A stretch of 64,000 nt of DNA from a virus. A program made the translations under genes and the position numbers. Below the pieces are notes generated by a model. The model saw only the letters and a list, made by a program, of their open reading frames with translations. It did no database searches and was not told the DNA's origin. Below are positions 1 through 8,721 of this stretch, one piece after another; within the stretch, counting starts at the first letter, position 1; each line of letters opens with the position of its first letter. The stretch is from the IMG/VR virus record IMGVR_UViG_3300037319_000172, positions 1 to 64,000 of that record. One strand, 5' to 3'.

Positions 1-776
1 TCTCTCCACCACATTTCGTGATACCTTGAAACCTCATCTGCATCTGTTAATTTATATTTGTTCTTTAATTCTTCAACCTTCTTAATAAATTTTGCTTTAT
101 TCTTATCAAAGTCAAGATCTTTACCTAATTTAACAATTTGAGGTGGAATTATCGTAAATACCTTTCCAATATTTGCGTTAACTTTAGTAAGAGCAGATAC
201 TATAGACTTAGCTGGAGAATCATCTTGTCCGATAATGTTTCCAGCTCCGTCTGTTTTTTTAATACCATGAAATTGTATAAGATCTCTATCATAATAAATT
301 ACGTTAGGATTCTTAGAGTATATTAATTCCATGTTCATGAAGTTTAATCCATTATCAAATACTTCTAAATCTTTTGCAGATAATTTAGTTAATGCTTTTG
401 CTAAATCTTCAGCTGCGAATTGGAAAGTGTCTTCAACCATCTTAGATGGATGTCCTTCAAACTTTTGCTTAAACGTTTTAAGATTCATTGGATTCTTTAA
501 CCCTCCTTTGTTTCTTGCAAATTTAACTTCACCATCTTGATATGTTGCAAATACATTCTGACCATCTGTCTTCTCGGTAGGGTCTTCTTCGAAGTTGAGT
601 TCACCACTCAGGCCTGCCTCTATGATTTTCTTGAAATCTCCAAATGTTAAGTCCTTCTCGTCAAAGGGGTGACTCATGTGACCCGCTGCACCTCCTTCGA
701 GTATAAGACTTGAATCATTAAATTGATTAGAAGTTTTTTCTACTAGAAATTCGTGAAATGATAGAAGCTTATTCAT
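1..776 (-). CDS. KxDG nucleotidyltransferase / RNA-ligase-like protein, 3' end cut by window
   Basis: The reading frame starts at the ATG at 774-776 and stays open to the left edge, giving 258 codons without a stop. Residues 1-13 (MNKLLSFHEFLVE) look like the capsid-targeting tag seen on other genes here. About 60 residues in comes EKTDGQN, matching motif I (KxDG) of the ligase/capping nucleotidyltransferase superfamily, where the lysine is adenylylated. Further on, MNMELIYS and IQFHGI resemble the glutamate and IxFHxI-type motifs of the same fold. I infer an AMP-lysine ligase or related transferase. It recalls a phage family I remember as DUF6267, which I cannot check. The C-terminal part lies outside the window, so substrate and activity cannot be judged. 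Confidence 0.6.
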   Translation of the reverse strand, partial: MNKLLSFHEFLVEKTSNQFNDSSLILEGGAAGHMSHPFDEKDLTFGDFKKIIEAGLSGELNFEEDPTEKTDGQNVFATYQDGEVKFARNKGGLKNPMNLKTFKQKFEGHPSKMVEDTFQFAAEDLAKALTKLSAKDLEVFDNGLNFMNMELIYSKNPNVIYYDRDLIQFHGIKKTDGAGNIIGQDDSPAKSIVSALTKVNANIGKVFTIIPPQIVKLGKDLDFDKNKAKFIKKVEELKNKYKLTDADEVSRYHEMWWR

Positions 777-779
777 ATA

Positions 780-1124
780 TTATTTTAAAGTATATTTTAA
801 AATTGCAAAAGACCCCTTACCTTCTAAATTAACTGAAATCTTACCTTTTGATAATTTTTCAACTTCTTTTTTAGTTTCGTCAGGGGTTTGTGCTGCTTTG
901 TAAAATACGTTTTTAATATTAGTTGATTGACCAGACTTGGCTTTAAATTTAGAAACTAAATCCCCGCCTTGATATCCTACTCCACCTACATTTACCCAAC
1001 CTCTTGTTGAATTATAATAAACTGCATAGTCTGGTTTTGCATTTAGTATTAAATCAACTAGCATTTTATAATCAGAAGAGCTTGCTTCGTTAATAAACTG
1101 TTCGTATAGTTTTATAGTTTTCAT
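780..1124 (-). CDS. Small protein with capsid-targeting-like N-terminus (114 aa)
   Basis: The product begins MKTIKLYEQFINEASSS, the closest match in the window to the T4 internal-protein capsid-targeting sequence, which I recall as MKTYQEFIAEA. The INE-A junction fits the (I/L)xE cleavage rule of the T4 prohead protease. The mature part would be about 100 residues, rich in Lys, Gly and Ser, with no domain I recognise. It lies between the nucleotidyltransferase-like gene (3 bases away) and a second tagged gene. Packaging into the head is inferred; no enzymatic motif is visible. Confidence 0.7.
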   Translation of the reverse strand: MKTIKLYEQFINEASSSDYKMLVDLILNAKPDYAVYYNSTRGWVNVGGVGYQGGDLVSKFKAKSGQSTNIKNVFYKAAQTPDETKKEVEKLSKGKISVNLEGKGSFAILKYTLK

Positions 1125-1141
1125 AGTCGTTTACTTAATTT

Positions 1142-1495
1142 TTATAGAGCTTTAATAAAATCAATAGCTTCTTGAAAATCTAAAAATTCTGCCGAATCAG
1201 TTGCTTCTATTTCAGCTTCCATTTCTTCAAAATCATCTGTTGAGATTCCTCCAACTTCTTCAGCATATTCTGCCTTCCACTTAGTATACTCTGTATTATA
1301 TACGTTGATGTCCTTACCTTCAAGTTCAACAGTATATGTGTCCTTGTTAGGTGCTGTGAAAGAATAAGATTTTCCAGATTTCTTTAATTTAGAAATGTTA
1401 GAAAGTTTACCTAATTCTGCAAATAGGTTTTTAAATTCAGCTGCACTAGTTTCGTTTACTGCTGTGAATGCTTCAAATAATTGTACGTGTTTCAT
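1142..1495 (-). CDS. Small acidic protein with capsid-targeting-like N-terminus (117 aa)
   Basis: The N-terminus MKHVQLFEAFTAVNE follows the same tag pattern as its neighbours (Met-Lys-x-hydrophobic-Gln-x-Phe-Glu). The central part (residues 35-70) is basic and probably beta-rich. The C-terminal third is strongly acidic, with clusters such as DDFEEMEAEIEA. No known domain is recognised. It is co-directional with the genes on both sides and separated from each by 17-49 bases. The tag suggests an internal head protein, but this rests only on the N-terminal resemblance. Confidence 0.65.
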   Translation of the reverse strand: MKHVQLFEAFTAVNETSAAEFKNLFAELGKLSNISKLKKSGKSYSFTAPNKDTYTVELEGKDINVYNTEYTKWKAEYAEEVGGISTDDFEEMEAEIEATDSAEFLDFQEAIDFIKAL

Positions 1496-1544
1496 AATAA
1501 TTGTTTATTTAATTTAATTTAATTGGTTTACTTATTTATCTTCT

Positions 1545-1985
1545 TTATATATCCATTGCGTCGTCGTAATCGCAAACAATACCTTTTTTTGTTAATTGCT
1601 TACAAATAACATCTAATTCTTTTTCGTTGTATTTGTAAGGTGCTTCTTCTTTAATGCCTATGTTTTTTAGAAAAAGATTAGTTTCTTCTAATGTTAATTT
1701 AGCAGCTTTACCTACATTTGATGTTTTAGCAACGTCAAATAAAGATGTTCCATAGAATTTATCATTTCTTTCAATATATGTAAATCTAATTCCTTTTACT
1801 TTGAATTTTTTGCCTTTAGCAGAAAAAGCCTGCGCTTCATCAATACCTGATCCTATTGTCGCTGTTGCGTAATGTGCTGTAAATTCTTCTCTTGTCATTC
1901 CAAGTTTCTGAGCTTGCATACCTACGAAATCATATTCGTTATATATAGTCTCCGTGTATTCTTCAAATAGTTTTATGTATTTCAT
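1545..1985 (-). CDS. Hypothetical protein with capsid-targeting-like N-terminus (146 aa)
   Basis: The product starts MKYIKLFEEYTETIYNE, a clear member of the tagged family. The rest is soluble, mixed alpha/beta and unrecognised, with cysteines near the C-terminus in VICKQL and GIVCDYDD. The chosen ATG at 1983-1985 keeps the whole tag. Just upstream is a hairpin terminator ending the preceding 595-codon gene, so this gene may need its own promoter. The sequence TTATATTTAC lies 3 bases upstream of the ATG, too close to act as an ordinary promoter for this start. Confidence 0.65.
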   Translation of the reverse strand: MKYIKLFEEYTETIYNEYDFVGMQAQKLGMTREEFTAHYATATIGSGIDEAQAFSAKGKKFKVKGIRFTYIERNDKFYGTSLFDVAKTSNVGKAAKLTLEETNLFLKNIGIKEEAPYKYNEKELDVICKQLTKKGIVCDYDDAMDI

Positions 1986-2000
1986 AATGTAAATATAAGA

Positions 2001-2038
2001 AAAAAGATTGACCCGGGAAAACCTAGAGCAATCTTTTT
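2001..2038 (-). terminator. Hairpin terminator after the 595-codon gene
   Basis: On the minus strand GATTG and CAATC arms extended by A/T runs enclose an 18-base loop and are followed by TTTTTTC. The flanking A-run and T-run also allow it to work on the plus strand. It lies between the stop at 2052 and the start at 1985. Confidence 0.7.
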
Positions 2039-2051
2039 TTATTTTTTTTGT

Positions 2052-3839
2052 TTATCCTAATGATGATGTTAACATTCCGATTGCAGCACCGTAATCTCCG
2101 TCTGATTTTGATAGTATTCCATCAATTACCTCTCCAGCTTTAGCTTCGTCATATTCATCTCCAAATGCCTTTTGTAATACTGTTTCTGCGTATTCTTTAA
2201 ATTCTTTATCAGAATTTATTTCTTCTTCATTAACAACTGATTCTTTAATACCTAATTCTTTTAAAGACTTAACATACTCTCCAGCTTCTTCTTCATCGTC
2301 TCCTGCATACGCTAATAATCCTGCAGATATTAATCTTTTATAGATTTCATTTTCAACCATTCCAAAAGAAATTGAATTGCTTGAATTTCCCCAAGTATCT
2401 TCTACAGATTCTGGATCAATCCATCCATAACCTCTTTTAATTTCTTTAATCATGTCAGCTAAATCCTTTTCAAATATAGTTACAGCTTCATTAACTAATG
2501 ATTCTTTAACGTATACTGAAAATGTATCTTCAACATCATGTTGGTATGCATCATGGTCTATCCTTCCTTCTCCACCGTCTTGATCTGAGAACGAGCTTAA
2601 AAACTCGGTAGCAGCATCTTCTAATTTATCTGCTTTTAATAATTTTACAATAGCTTTCATATCTGGATCGCCATACATTCCTTCTTCTTCTAAGTTACTC
2701 ATTATATTTGAGAAATCCTTTTGAAGTTCTTTTAAGTTAACTTTTCCTTCTTTTAAGTCTTCATCTTCTACTTCAGGATGCATCTTCTTAATCTCTTCAT
2801 CACTAACTCCGTCTTTCTTCATTTTCTTAGCGTGAGCTGGCATTTCTTCAGTTAATTCTTCGTTAGATTCTTCGATGTATTCTGCTAAATCAGCATCATC
2901 CCATCCGTCTTCACTTGCTAAAACAGAAACTAAATCTTTTCTTTTTCCTTTAAGTTCAATTTCCGGAAATCCAGAAGGACCTTCCTTGTTAACAACTTTC
3001 ATTGTTACTTTATATTTCTTTAATAGTTTAGCAAGATCCTTTGAGTCGGGATCAGTTGCATCCATTATAACTGTAGATTCGTTTGTTGACTTTGCTTCGT
3101 TTAATTTAGTATCAATATCTACTCTTAAATCATTACCCTCAAACTTAGAGTTAAATGCAGTTATTAAACCGTATCCCATCTTTTCTTGATTTAAAGTCTC
3201 TAGGTATAAAGCAGTACCTTCAACGATACCCATACCTGACCATCCAGCTGCATTTGCAATATCTGAATAATACTTGTCTAACATTGTTTTAATAGTATTA
3301 GGTCCAATCTTTATGAAATGTCCTCCTAATCCAGGCATTTTAATCTCTAAAGGTTTAATAGAACCTTTAATGAATTTTGCAATTGCGTTTCCTTCTCTTG
3401 AGAAGTTAGCATCTTCCATTGCTTCTTGAAACAAATACTTGATAGTTCCTAACTTTGACTCAGATGACATTGCTCCAAAATCAACTAATACTTTATTAAA
3501 TATTTTATTGTATTGTGTAACAACTTTCTTAGCGTCTCTTTTACCTTCAACCTTTAAAGCTTCAGAAACTTCTCCATCTTCATCTTGTTCAGCGTTAACT
3601 TCAGGTTCTACTTCTTCTGTTGATTCTGCTTCTCCAAATAACTTTTCAATTAGTTTAGTTTTTTGGTCTTTATCTAATCCATCAAGCGATGTGATTTCCA
3701 TTGAATCTAATATAGATGCAATTTTAGTAGATAATTCTGCTTTTTTACCTGTGTTTTCTTCCTTTAACTTGATAGCTGAATCAGCTGCTAATATGTCCGT
3801 GAAAGACTTAAAGGATTTTATTTTGTTAGATTCTGCCAT
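2052..3839 (-). CDS. Large acidic putative internal head or scaffold protein (595 aa)
   Basis: The first 15 residues (MAESNKIKSFKSFTD) resemble the capsid-targeting-like tag of nearby genes, shifted by a few residues. Residues 20-100 are very acidic. The central region (100-250) is helical, with a Gly-rich patch near residue 170. The second half is again highly charged. Several sites fit a prohead-protease pattern, for example LNE-A at 246-249 and VNE-A further on, so it could be processed into several pieces in the capsid. No enzyme motif is recognised. A scaffold/core protein or a polyprotein of internal head peptides are both possible. Confidence 0.55.
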   Translation of the reverse strand: MAESNKIKSFKSFTDILAADSAIKLKEENTGKKAELSTKIASILDSMEITSLDGLDKDQKTKLIEKLFGEAESTEEVEPEVNAEQDEDGEVSEALKVEGKRDAKKVVTQYNKIFNKVLVDFGAMSSESKLGTIKYLFQEAMEDANFSREGNAIAKFIKGSIKPLEIKMPGLGGHFIKIGPNTIKTMLDKYYSDIANAAGWSGMGIVEGTALYLETLNQEKMGYGLITAFNSKFEGNDLRVDIDTKLNEAKSTNESTVIMDATDPDSKDLAKLLKKYKVTMKVVNKEGPSGFPEIELKGKRKDLVSVLASEDGWDDADLAEYIEESNEELTEEMPAHAKKMKKDGVSDEEIKKMHPEVEDEDLKEGKVNLKELQKDFSNIMSNLEEEGMYGDPDMKAIVKLLKADKLEDAATEFLSSFSDQDGGEGRIDHDAYQHDVEDTFSVYVKESLVNEAVTIFEKDLADMIKEIKRGYGWIDPESVEDTWGNSSNSISFGMVENEIYKRLISAGLLAYAGDDEEEAGEYVKSLKELGIKESVVNEEEINSDKEFKEYAETVLQKAFGDEYDEAKAGEVIDGILSKSDGDYGAAIGMLTSSLG

Positions 3840-3870
3840 TTTAAATAAATTTATTTATGTTTTTATATGT

Positions 3871-3883
3871 ATAGTATATATCT
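3871..3883 (-). promoter_or_regulatory. Late-promoter-like AGATATATACTAT
   Basis: Minus-strand AGATATATACTAT ends 32 bases before the ATG of the 595-codon gene. At least ten gene starts in the window carry an RATATATA core at 19-42 bases upstream, comparable in placement to the T4 late promoter TATAAATA. The assignment is by recurrence only. Confidence 0.45.
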
Positions 3884-3913
3884 ACTTAAAATATACTCTA
3901 TTAATATATGATA

Positions 3914-4555
3914 TTATCTGGAAATGCTCACGCTTATTCCATTGGGTTTAACTTCTGCTGTTTTCTTTTCATCTAAATTAACAGTTACTTTTTTGGAAAG
4001 TTTTACTCTAAAAGTGTCTGACCAAGGTACGAATAAATTACCTTCAGCGACTACTTCTAACTTAATAGTTCCAGTGTCTCCTTCTTTTAGAATTCCTAAC
4101 TTTTTTATAGGAACATTACATTTTCCATTTAAGATAGTTCCATCAAAAACAAGAGACCATTCTTTTGTTTCAATAATGATTCTAGAAAAACTATTTTCAG
4201 GAGAAGCTCCTTCAATTTCAATATCACATGAGAATTCCTCGTTAATATCTTTATATAGTTTATAGCTTTCGTCTTCTTCTACTAAAGGAATTTCTTCAGG
4301 AATTGTCTCTATAATTACTTCTTCTTTTATAGCTTCTTTTTCTATAACTTCTTCTACAATCTGATTTGGTAAAATAGGAAGTTCTTTAGTTTCAATAACT
4401 TTTTCTTCTTTTACTGCCTCTTTATATATTGGCATAGATTCTCCTTCAAAAACAGGGGCAACATTCTCTGTTTTTTGCTGTACTTGTTTTTTAGTAGAAG
4501 TCTCAGTTTCTACTCCTTTAAAGTCAGTATAACTAGTTACATGTCGATTTTTCAT
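3914..4555 (-). CDS. Glu-rich protein with C-terminal beta domain (213 aa)
   Basis: Residues 1-20 (beginning MKNRHVTSYTDF) may be a diverged copy of the tag used by neighbours. Residues 20-100 are low complexity and rich in Glu, Lys, Ile and Val, in EEVIEKEAIKEE-type repeats that are probably extended or coiled. Residues 105-213 look like a compact beta domain with one Cys pair (FSCDIEI and GKCNVPI). No family is recognised. It follows the fibre locus and precedes the 595-codon gene with its own late-promoter-like element upstream. A structural or internal virion protein is a reasonable but unproven guess. Confidence 0.55.
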   Translation of the reverse strand: MKNRHVTSYTDFKGVETETSTKKQVQQKTENVAPVFEGESMPIYKEAVKEEKVIETKELPILPNQIVEEVIEKEAIKEEVIIETIPEEIPLVEEDESYKLYKDINEEFSCDIEIEGASPENSFSRIIIETKEWSLVFDGTILNGKCNVPIKKLGILKEGDTGTIKLEVVAEGNLFVPWSDTFRVKLSKKVTVNLDEKKTAEVKPNGISVSISR

Positions 4556-4580
4556 ATTAGATTACTTAATTTTTATTATA

Positions 4581-4593
4581 CTTTATATATTAA
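4581..4593 (-). promoter_or_regulatory. Late-promoter-like TTAATATATAAAG
   Basis: This element lies 26 bases upstream of the start at 4555, between it and the stop of the 112-codon gene. Confidence 0.4.
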
Positions 4594-4604
4594 TTAAAAA
4601 AAAC

Positions 4605-4943
4605 TTATTTTTTAAAACTAACTTTTACTGTAATGCTTTCTCTTATTGCTTTTTTAACAAATATCTCAAAATCAAATCCTGTTACTTTAATATCATCGTT
4701 AATTTCTCTAGACTCGTCATACTCAATACCTTTATAGTTACAATAGAGTTTAATAACTCTTTTGGTCTTTTCATCTCCAATCTCTTTCTGTAACTTTTTC
4801 CAAGGATCACTATATGTTGAATATCCTCCGCCTCCGGTTACTATTCTGTCTACTTCAATAAGGACAGAAACATCAGACCATTTCTGGTTGATGTTTTTAA
4901 AGAGGCCTAACTCTTTCCATTTGAGAAATCTTTTATTTGCCAT
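4605..4943 (-). CDS. Hypothetical protein (112 aa)
   Basis: A small soluble protein, basic at the N-terminus (MANKRFLKWKEL), with a GGGG tetrad near residue 38 and a probable beta-rich C-terminal half ending in VKVSFKK. No domain is recognised. It lies directly downstream of the two duplicated adhesin-like genes (17 bases from the first). This makes a role in the fibre or virion possible, but nothing in the protein shows it. Confidence 0.55.
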   Translation of the reverse strand: MANKRFLKWKELGLFKNINQKWSDVSVLIEVDRIVTGGGGYSTYSDPWKKLQKEIGDEKTKRVIKLYCNYKGIEYDESREINDDIKVTGFDFEIFVKKAIRESITVKVSFKK

Positions 4944-4960
4944 TAGACCTTTTACTTGTT

Positions 4961-6403
4961 TTAATTAAAATCTACATACCTTACATAAACCTGTGCTGCT
5001 GCTGTTGCGGTTGATACTTTAGCATCCCACTCCATGTCGGTGTATGCTGCGATGTGAGAACTATATCCGCTAGAGGCAGACTTACCTGCATAAGGATTAG
5101 TTGTTCCTGCATTAGAACCATACATTGGATTTCCTCTAAACTCTACTTGAGTTGTAGTCGCAACAATAGAATTCATTCTAGCTGCTAACATAAGCATCTT
5201 GCCTGAGAATCCAAAGTCTTGATATTCTCCAGGCTTACCATCAGGTAATGTAGGTGCTAATACCTCTACTGAAATAGCTTCTAATGCTGCTATTGCAGAT
5301 GGAGTAACTTCTATTTTATCAATTAATACAGTAGACTCAAATATAACTTTTCTAGATAATGCACTAGATATTAAAGTAATAAATGTTCCTTCACCTTCAA
5401 TAAGTTGAAGCATTAAGGTTTGATTATCTGCAATTAATCCCATTGATATAGGGTTAGTAAGTGCAATACTTATCTCTGAACTTTCACTAAATAAGCTTAA
5501 AGTTGCTGGCTCATTTAATATTGCTATCATTGCAGCAGTGCTACTTGCTATCTTATTCATCGGAATAGGATCCGCAAATATTTGTTGTGTAGTTTCAAAT
5601 GTAGAACCATTTACTTCTGTTAAAATAAGTAGGATATCATAAATAGTATCATACAAAGTTTCTGAAGTTGACATCCAATCTACCCATACACTTTCATGTG
5701 ATGCAAAGTCTATTAACGCTGCCGGTATTGTAACAATTATTGATCTTGCTGCATCTGTAACAGTAGTTATACCTATTGTACTTCCAGCTAGTGCGTGTAC
5801 ACTATAATGATTATTTGCTAAGATAGTAAATGCAGATTCTTTAGCAACTATATCTTCCATTGCTGTTTTTGTTTCTACAACTATATCCATTGCTCCTTCA
5901 CTACTTACCAATGCTTCCATTGCATTTTCATTCTGTGCTATTTGATATGTTGCTGCTGGATCTGAAATAAGTTCATTTAAATTAGCATAGTCTCCCGGAT
6001 TTAATCCTGCGAATAATGTTACAATAGTCTTAATATTATTTTCATAATGAGGACTATTTATAAATAAATCCCATGAAATTCTGTTTTCAATAGCTATATT
6101 TAAAGCATCTAATGATATAGATATTTTATTCATTGCTACCAAGCTATTTGATATTGCTAATGCTGCAGATGTATTATTAAGTCTAGTTGATTCGAAAATT
6201 GCTTTATGTGCTTTTGCACTAACAGACATTGCTGTCATCGTTAACGTATTTGAAGCTATTCTATTTGTCTGACTTCTAGTAGATAATAAACTATAAAACT
6301 CAGCCAAATGGCCTTGGTTTGAAAGTCTAGACTCTAGGCCTAAACCATCTAAAGTTCCAGATTCTACTTCATTTAGTGTTTTTATTGCTCTTAGTGTTGG
6401 CAT
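4961..6403 (-). CDS. Tail fibre/adhesin-like repeat protein, copy 1 (480 aa)
   Basis: The N-terminal 70 residues (RAIKTLNEVESGTLDGLGLE...) are followed by about 300 residues of degenerate repeats, each near 15-20 residues, built on the pattern AxxxSxxAMxxIxxN. This resembles the short Ala/Ser/Met repeats I know from phage fibre proteins. The last 100 residues change character and end in AAAQVYVRYVDFN, a probable beta-sandwich tip. It is a full-length paralogue of the next gene upstream. I infer a virion surface fibre or receptor-binding component; the receptor is unknown. Confidence 0.65.
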   Translation of the reverse strand: MPTLRAIKTLNEVESGTLDGLGLESRLSNQGHLAEFYSLLSTRSQTNRIASNTLTMTAMSVSAKAHKAIFESTRLNNTSAALAISNSLVAMNKISISLDALNIAIENRISWDLFINSPHYENNIKTIVTLFAGLNPGDYANLNELISDPAATYQIAQNENAMEALVSSEGAMDIVVETKTAMEDIVAKESAFTILANNHYSVHALAGSTIGITTVTDAARSIIVTIPAALIDFASHESVWVDWMSTSETLYDTIYDILLILTEVNGSTFETTQQIFADPIPMNKIASSTAAMIAILNEPATLSLFSESSEISIALTNPISMGLIADNQTLMLQLIEGEGTFITLISSALSRKVIFESTVLIDKIEVTPSAIAALEAISVEVLAPTLPDGKPGEYQDFGFSGKMLMLAARMNSIVATTTQVEFRGNPMYGSNAGTTNPYAGKSASSGYSSHIAAYTDMEWDAKVSTATAAAQVYVRYVDFN

Positions 6404-6437
6404 AATTTTATATTTGTTATATTATATATTAGTATTT

Positions 6438-7862
6438 TTAAAACGATACATAAGTTATTGTAATCCTAGCTGCTGCTGTTGCTGCGATAGAATTAATATC
6501 CCATTGAATATTAGTAAATGGTAAATTGATTATTGGGTATTCACTTGCTGCGTGAGTACCTGGACAAGCAAATGTTGCAGTTGATTGACCATCTCCTTTA
6601 AAGTAGTTATCAACTTTAGCGGCAGTAATAGAACCTATTCTAGCAGTTAACAATATAATATTACCTGGTAAACCTAAATCTTGGAATAATCCAATCTTAG
6701 TGTCAGGTGTTGGTCCTGTTAAGTCAATAGATAAGTCTTTTAATGTTTGAAGAGAGTCAGAACCTAAAGTTGTCATTGTTGCTATTAAAGAGGGAGAAGC
6801 AAAAATAGCTTCTTTAGCTAATGTGCTATTTAATAAGTCAGGGAATGAAGAAGAACCAATAAGGTCACTCATGATCTGTGCGTCTGCTGTAAATAATCCC
6901 ATTGAAATTGGGTTACTTAAAATAACACTAAACTTATAACTAGTAACCATTAAGTCTAATGCCGATGGCTCATTCATTACTGCTACTATTACAGCTCTAT
7001 TGCTTGCAACTTTAGACATTGTTACCTCATTACCAAATATTTGTTCTACTGTTGTAAACACTGTAGGGTCTATTTCTGTAAGTACAATTATCATACCATA
7101 TATGTTAATGGCTAAAGTTTCTGAAGTCTTCATTAAAGATTTCCAAAGAACTGGGTAAGAAGCCATTATTTTAAGAGCAGATGGAATACCTACTACTATT
7201 GATCTAGATTCATCAGTGACAGCTGACATAGCTATTGAACTTTGAGCCACTAAATTCATGCTTGCATTATTGTTAGCTACAATAGTTATAGCTGAAGTAT
7301 TTGCTGATATATCATCCATTGCAGTAAATGTATTTACCACTTTAGTCATAGCTACTGTACTATTTACAAGTGCAGTCATTGCAAAATCATTTCCCGCAAT
7401 TTCATAAGTTGCTGCAGGATCTTCTATCATTTCTTCGATAGAACTATATAAACTTGGATCTATTCCGGCAAATAATGCTACAATAGTTTTGATGTTTGAT
7501 TCATAATAAGGACTTTCTATAAAAATATTCCATGATATGTCGTTTTCAATAACTACGGTTAGTGCCTCTAGGCACATTGCCATTTTAGCCATAGCGATCG
7601 GACTATCTGCAACTGCTTGAGCTGCTGTCGTGTTATGGTTTGTTGCAGTTTCAAAAATAGCTTTATGTGCTTTTTCACTAAAAGCTATAGTTTCCATTGT
7701 TAATGCACTTGCTGCCATTCTTCGAGTTTGGCCTTTAGTAGATAATAAGCTATAAAATTCAGCTAAATGACCAGGATCTGCTAGTCTTGCCTGGAGGCCT
7801 GAACTATCTAATGTCCCTGCCTCTATTGCATTTAATGTTCTAAGTGCTTTTAATGTTATCAT
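6438..7862 (-). CDS. Tail fibre/adhesin-like repeat protein, copy 2 (474 aa)
   Basis: This is a paralogue of the 480-codon neighbour across its length. Shared blocks include the LARLADPGHLAEFYSLLST-type segment near residues 25-44, KAHKAIFE near 63-70, NPISMGL, and the closing AAxxxxxYVxF. The repeat section again has Ala-Met units spaced about 15-20 residues apart. The two copies differ most in the C-terminal 90 residues, as expected for receptor-binding tips under diversifying selection. The tandem duplication is visible directly; the adhesin role is inferred from repeats and position within a fibre locus. Confidence 0.65.
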   Translation of the reverse strand: MITLKALRTLNAIEAGTLDSSGLQARLADPGHLAEFYSLLSTKGQTRRMAASALTMETIAFSEKAHKAIFETATNHNTTAAQAVADSPIAMAKMAMCLEALTVVIENDISWNIFIESPYYESNIKTIVALFAGIDPSLYSSIEEMIEDPAATYEIAGNDFAMTALVNSTVAMTKVVNTFTAMDDISANTSAITIVANNNASMNLVAQSSIAMSAVTDESRSIVVGIPSALKIMASYPVLWKSLMKTSETLAINIYGMIIVLTEIDPTVFTTVEQIFGNEVTMSKVASNRAVIVAVMNEPSALDLMVTSYKFSVILSNPISMGLFTADAQIMSDLIGSSSFPDLLNSTLAKEAIFASPSLIATMTTLGSDSLQTLKDLSIDLTGPTPDTKIGLFQDLGLPGNIILLTARIGSITAAKVDNYFKGDGQSTATFACPGTHAASEYPIINLPFTNIQWDINSIAATAAARITITYVSF

Positions 7863-7882
7863 ATAATTTTATTTAATATTTG

Positions 7883-8506
7883 TTAATTAGTATATCCAGT
7901 AATTCTTGTTTCTTCGTATTCTATGTAATCGTTTAATATAGAGTCTTTAAATAAGTTAGAAGCATTTAAGTAATCTGGATGTGGAAGGTTTAATAACCAC
8001 TGTCCTATCGGAGCTGCTGTGTCAGGATGTACTGCCGTAAAACATGTTTCATCTTCGTCAGGCTCTGATATACTTTCTACATAAATAAATTGTCCTATAA
8101 ATTCAATAACAACAGAGTCATCAGCTACTGGTAATGGTGCTGCAGGACTTCTCAATACTCCTCTAGATTCATAAGGTAATGTTCTTAAAGAAGTAGCTCC
8201 TCTTTCTATTACTAAAGGAATTCCACTTAAAAGAGATACTCCGTTTACTGTACTTATATTGGTACCGTCAACTAAAGAATCTTGTTTTTTCAAAAACTCT
8301 GCAATAGATAATATACTTAAAGCTTTATCAGCATCAGATGTATTGTCTACGCTGTTTAACTGAGTTTCAACGTAATCCTTTGTGGCGTTAAACGCCGATA
8401 CAAGAGCATCCGCTGCTTCTTTTGTGAGAGTTGCTTCTGCAATTTGTGCTTGTACTGTATTATCTAGTACTACTAACGAATCTACTATGTCTTGATTTAC
8501 TGCCAT
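7883..8506 (-). CDS. Fibre-associated protein (207 aa)
   Basis: Residues 1-60 form a probable coiled coil (VDNTVQAQIAEATLTKEAADALVSAF-type heptads, quoted here loosely). The rest is beta-rich with the segment GVSLLSGIPLVIERG. It sits in the middle of a run of six co-directional fibre-like genes, 3 bases from the next. The coiled-coil stem plus beta tip suggests a short trimeric fibre or fibre adaptor. No named family is recognised. Confidence 0.5.
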   Translation of the reverse strand: MAVNQDIVDSLVVLDNTVQAQIAEATLTKEAADALVSAFNATKDYVETQLNSVDNTSDADKALSILSIAEFLKKQDSLVDGTNISTVNGVSLLSGIPLVIERGATSLRTLPYESRGVLRSPAAPLPVADDSVVIEFIGQFIYVESISEPDEDETCFTAVHPDTAAPIGQWLLNLPHPDYLNASNLFKDSILNDYIEYEETRITGYTN

Positions 8507-8508
8507 TG

Positions 8509-8721
8509 TTATTTGTTTATAAATTTAAGGAATAAAGTTTTAGTTTCAATTGAGTTACTAACTACTGAAAACATTCCTGATACAACTGTATCACCTGCTT
8601 GAGTAACCCCATCTGCAACTGATTGTTCTATATTTGCTTTGGTTGTATTAACCGCAGATACTAACTCAGCGTTAGTATTCTGTAAAGCCATTATTGCTAT
8701 TTCTTCTGATGTCATTTCCAA
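8509..8721 (-). CDS. Short coiled-coil protein in fibre locus (70 aa)
   Basis: A 70-residue, mostly helical product rich in Ala, Thr, Val and Asn (ALQNTNAELVSAVNTTK). It overlaps the start of the upstream gene's stop by 10 bases, so it is probably translationally coupled. Its N-terminal helical section resembles that of the 207-codon gene downstream, suggesting a related stem or adaptor. It could be a fibre fragment left after recombination. Confidence 0.45.
   Translation of the reverse strand: MEMTSEEIAIMALQNTNAELVSAVNTTKANIEQSVADGVTQAGDTVVSGMFSVVSNSIETKTLFLKFINK

Noticed and set aside
1987-1999. TTATATTTAC upstream of the 146-codon gene as a fourth early-type promoter
   Set aside because: It shares only the TATATTTAC core and lacks the flanking TATAACTAATAA and TTTTCG blocks. 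It also overlaps the spacer of a terminator.
3439-3951. Plus-strand open frame of 170 codons
   Set aside because: It lies antisense to the 595-codon acidic gene and has low-complexity Ser/Leu/Thr composition, as expected for a shadow frame. No plus-strand gene is otherwise supported.
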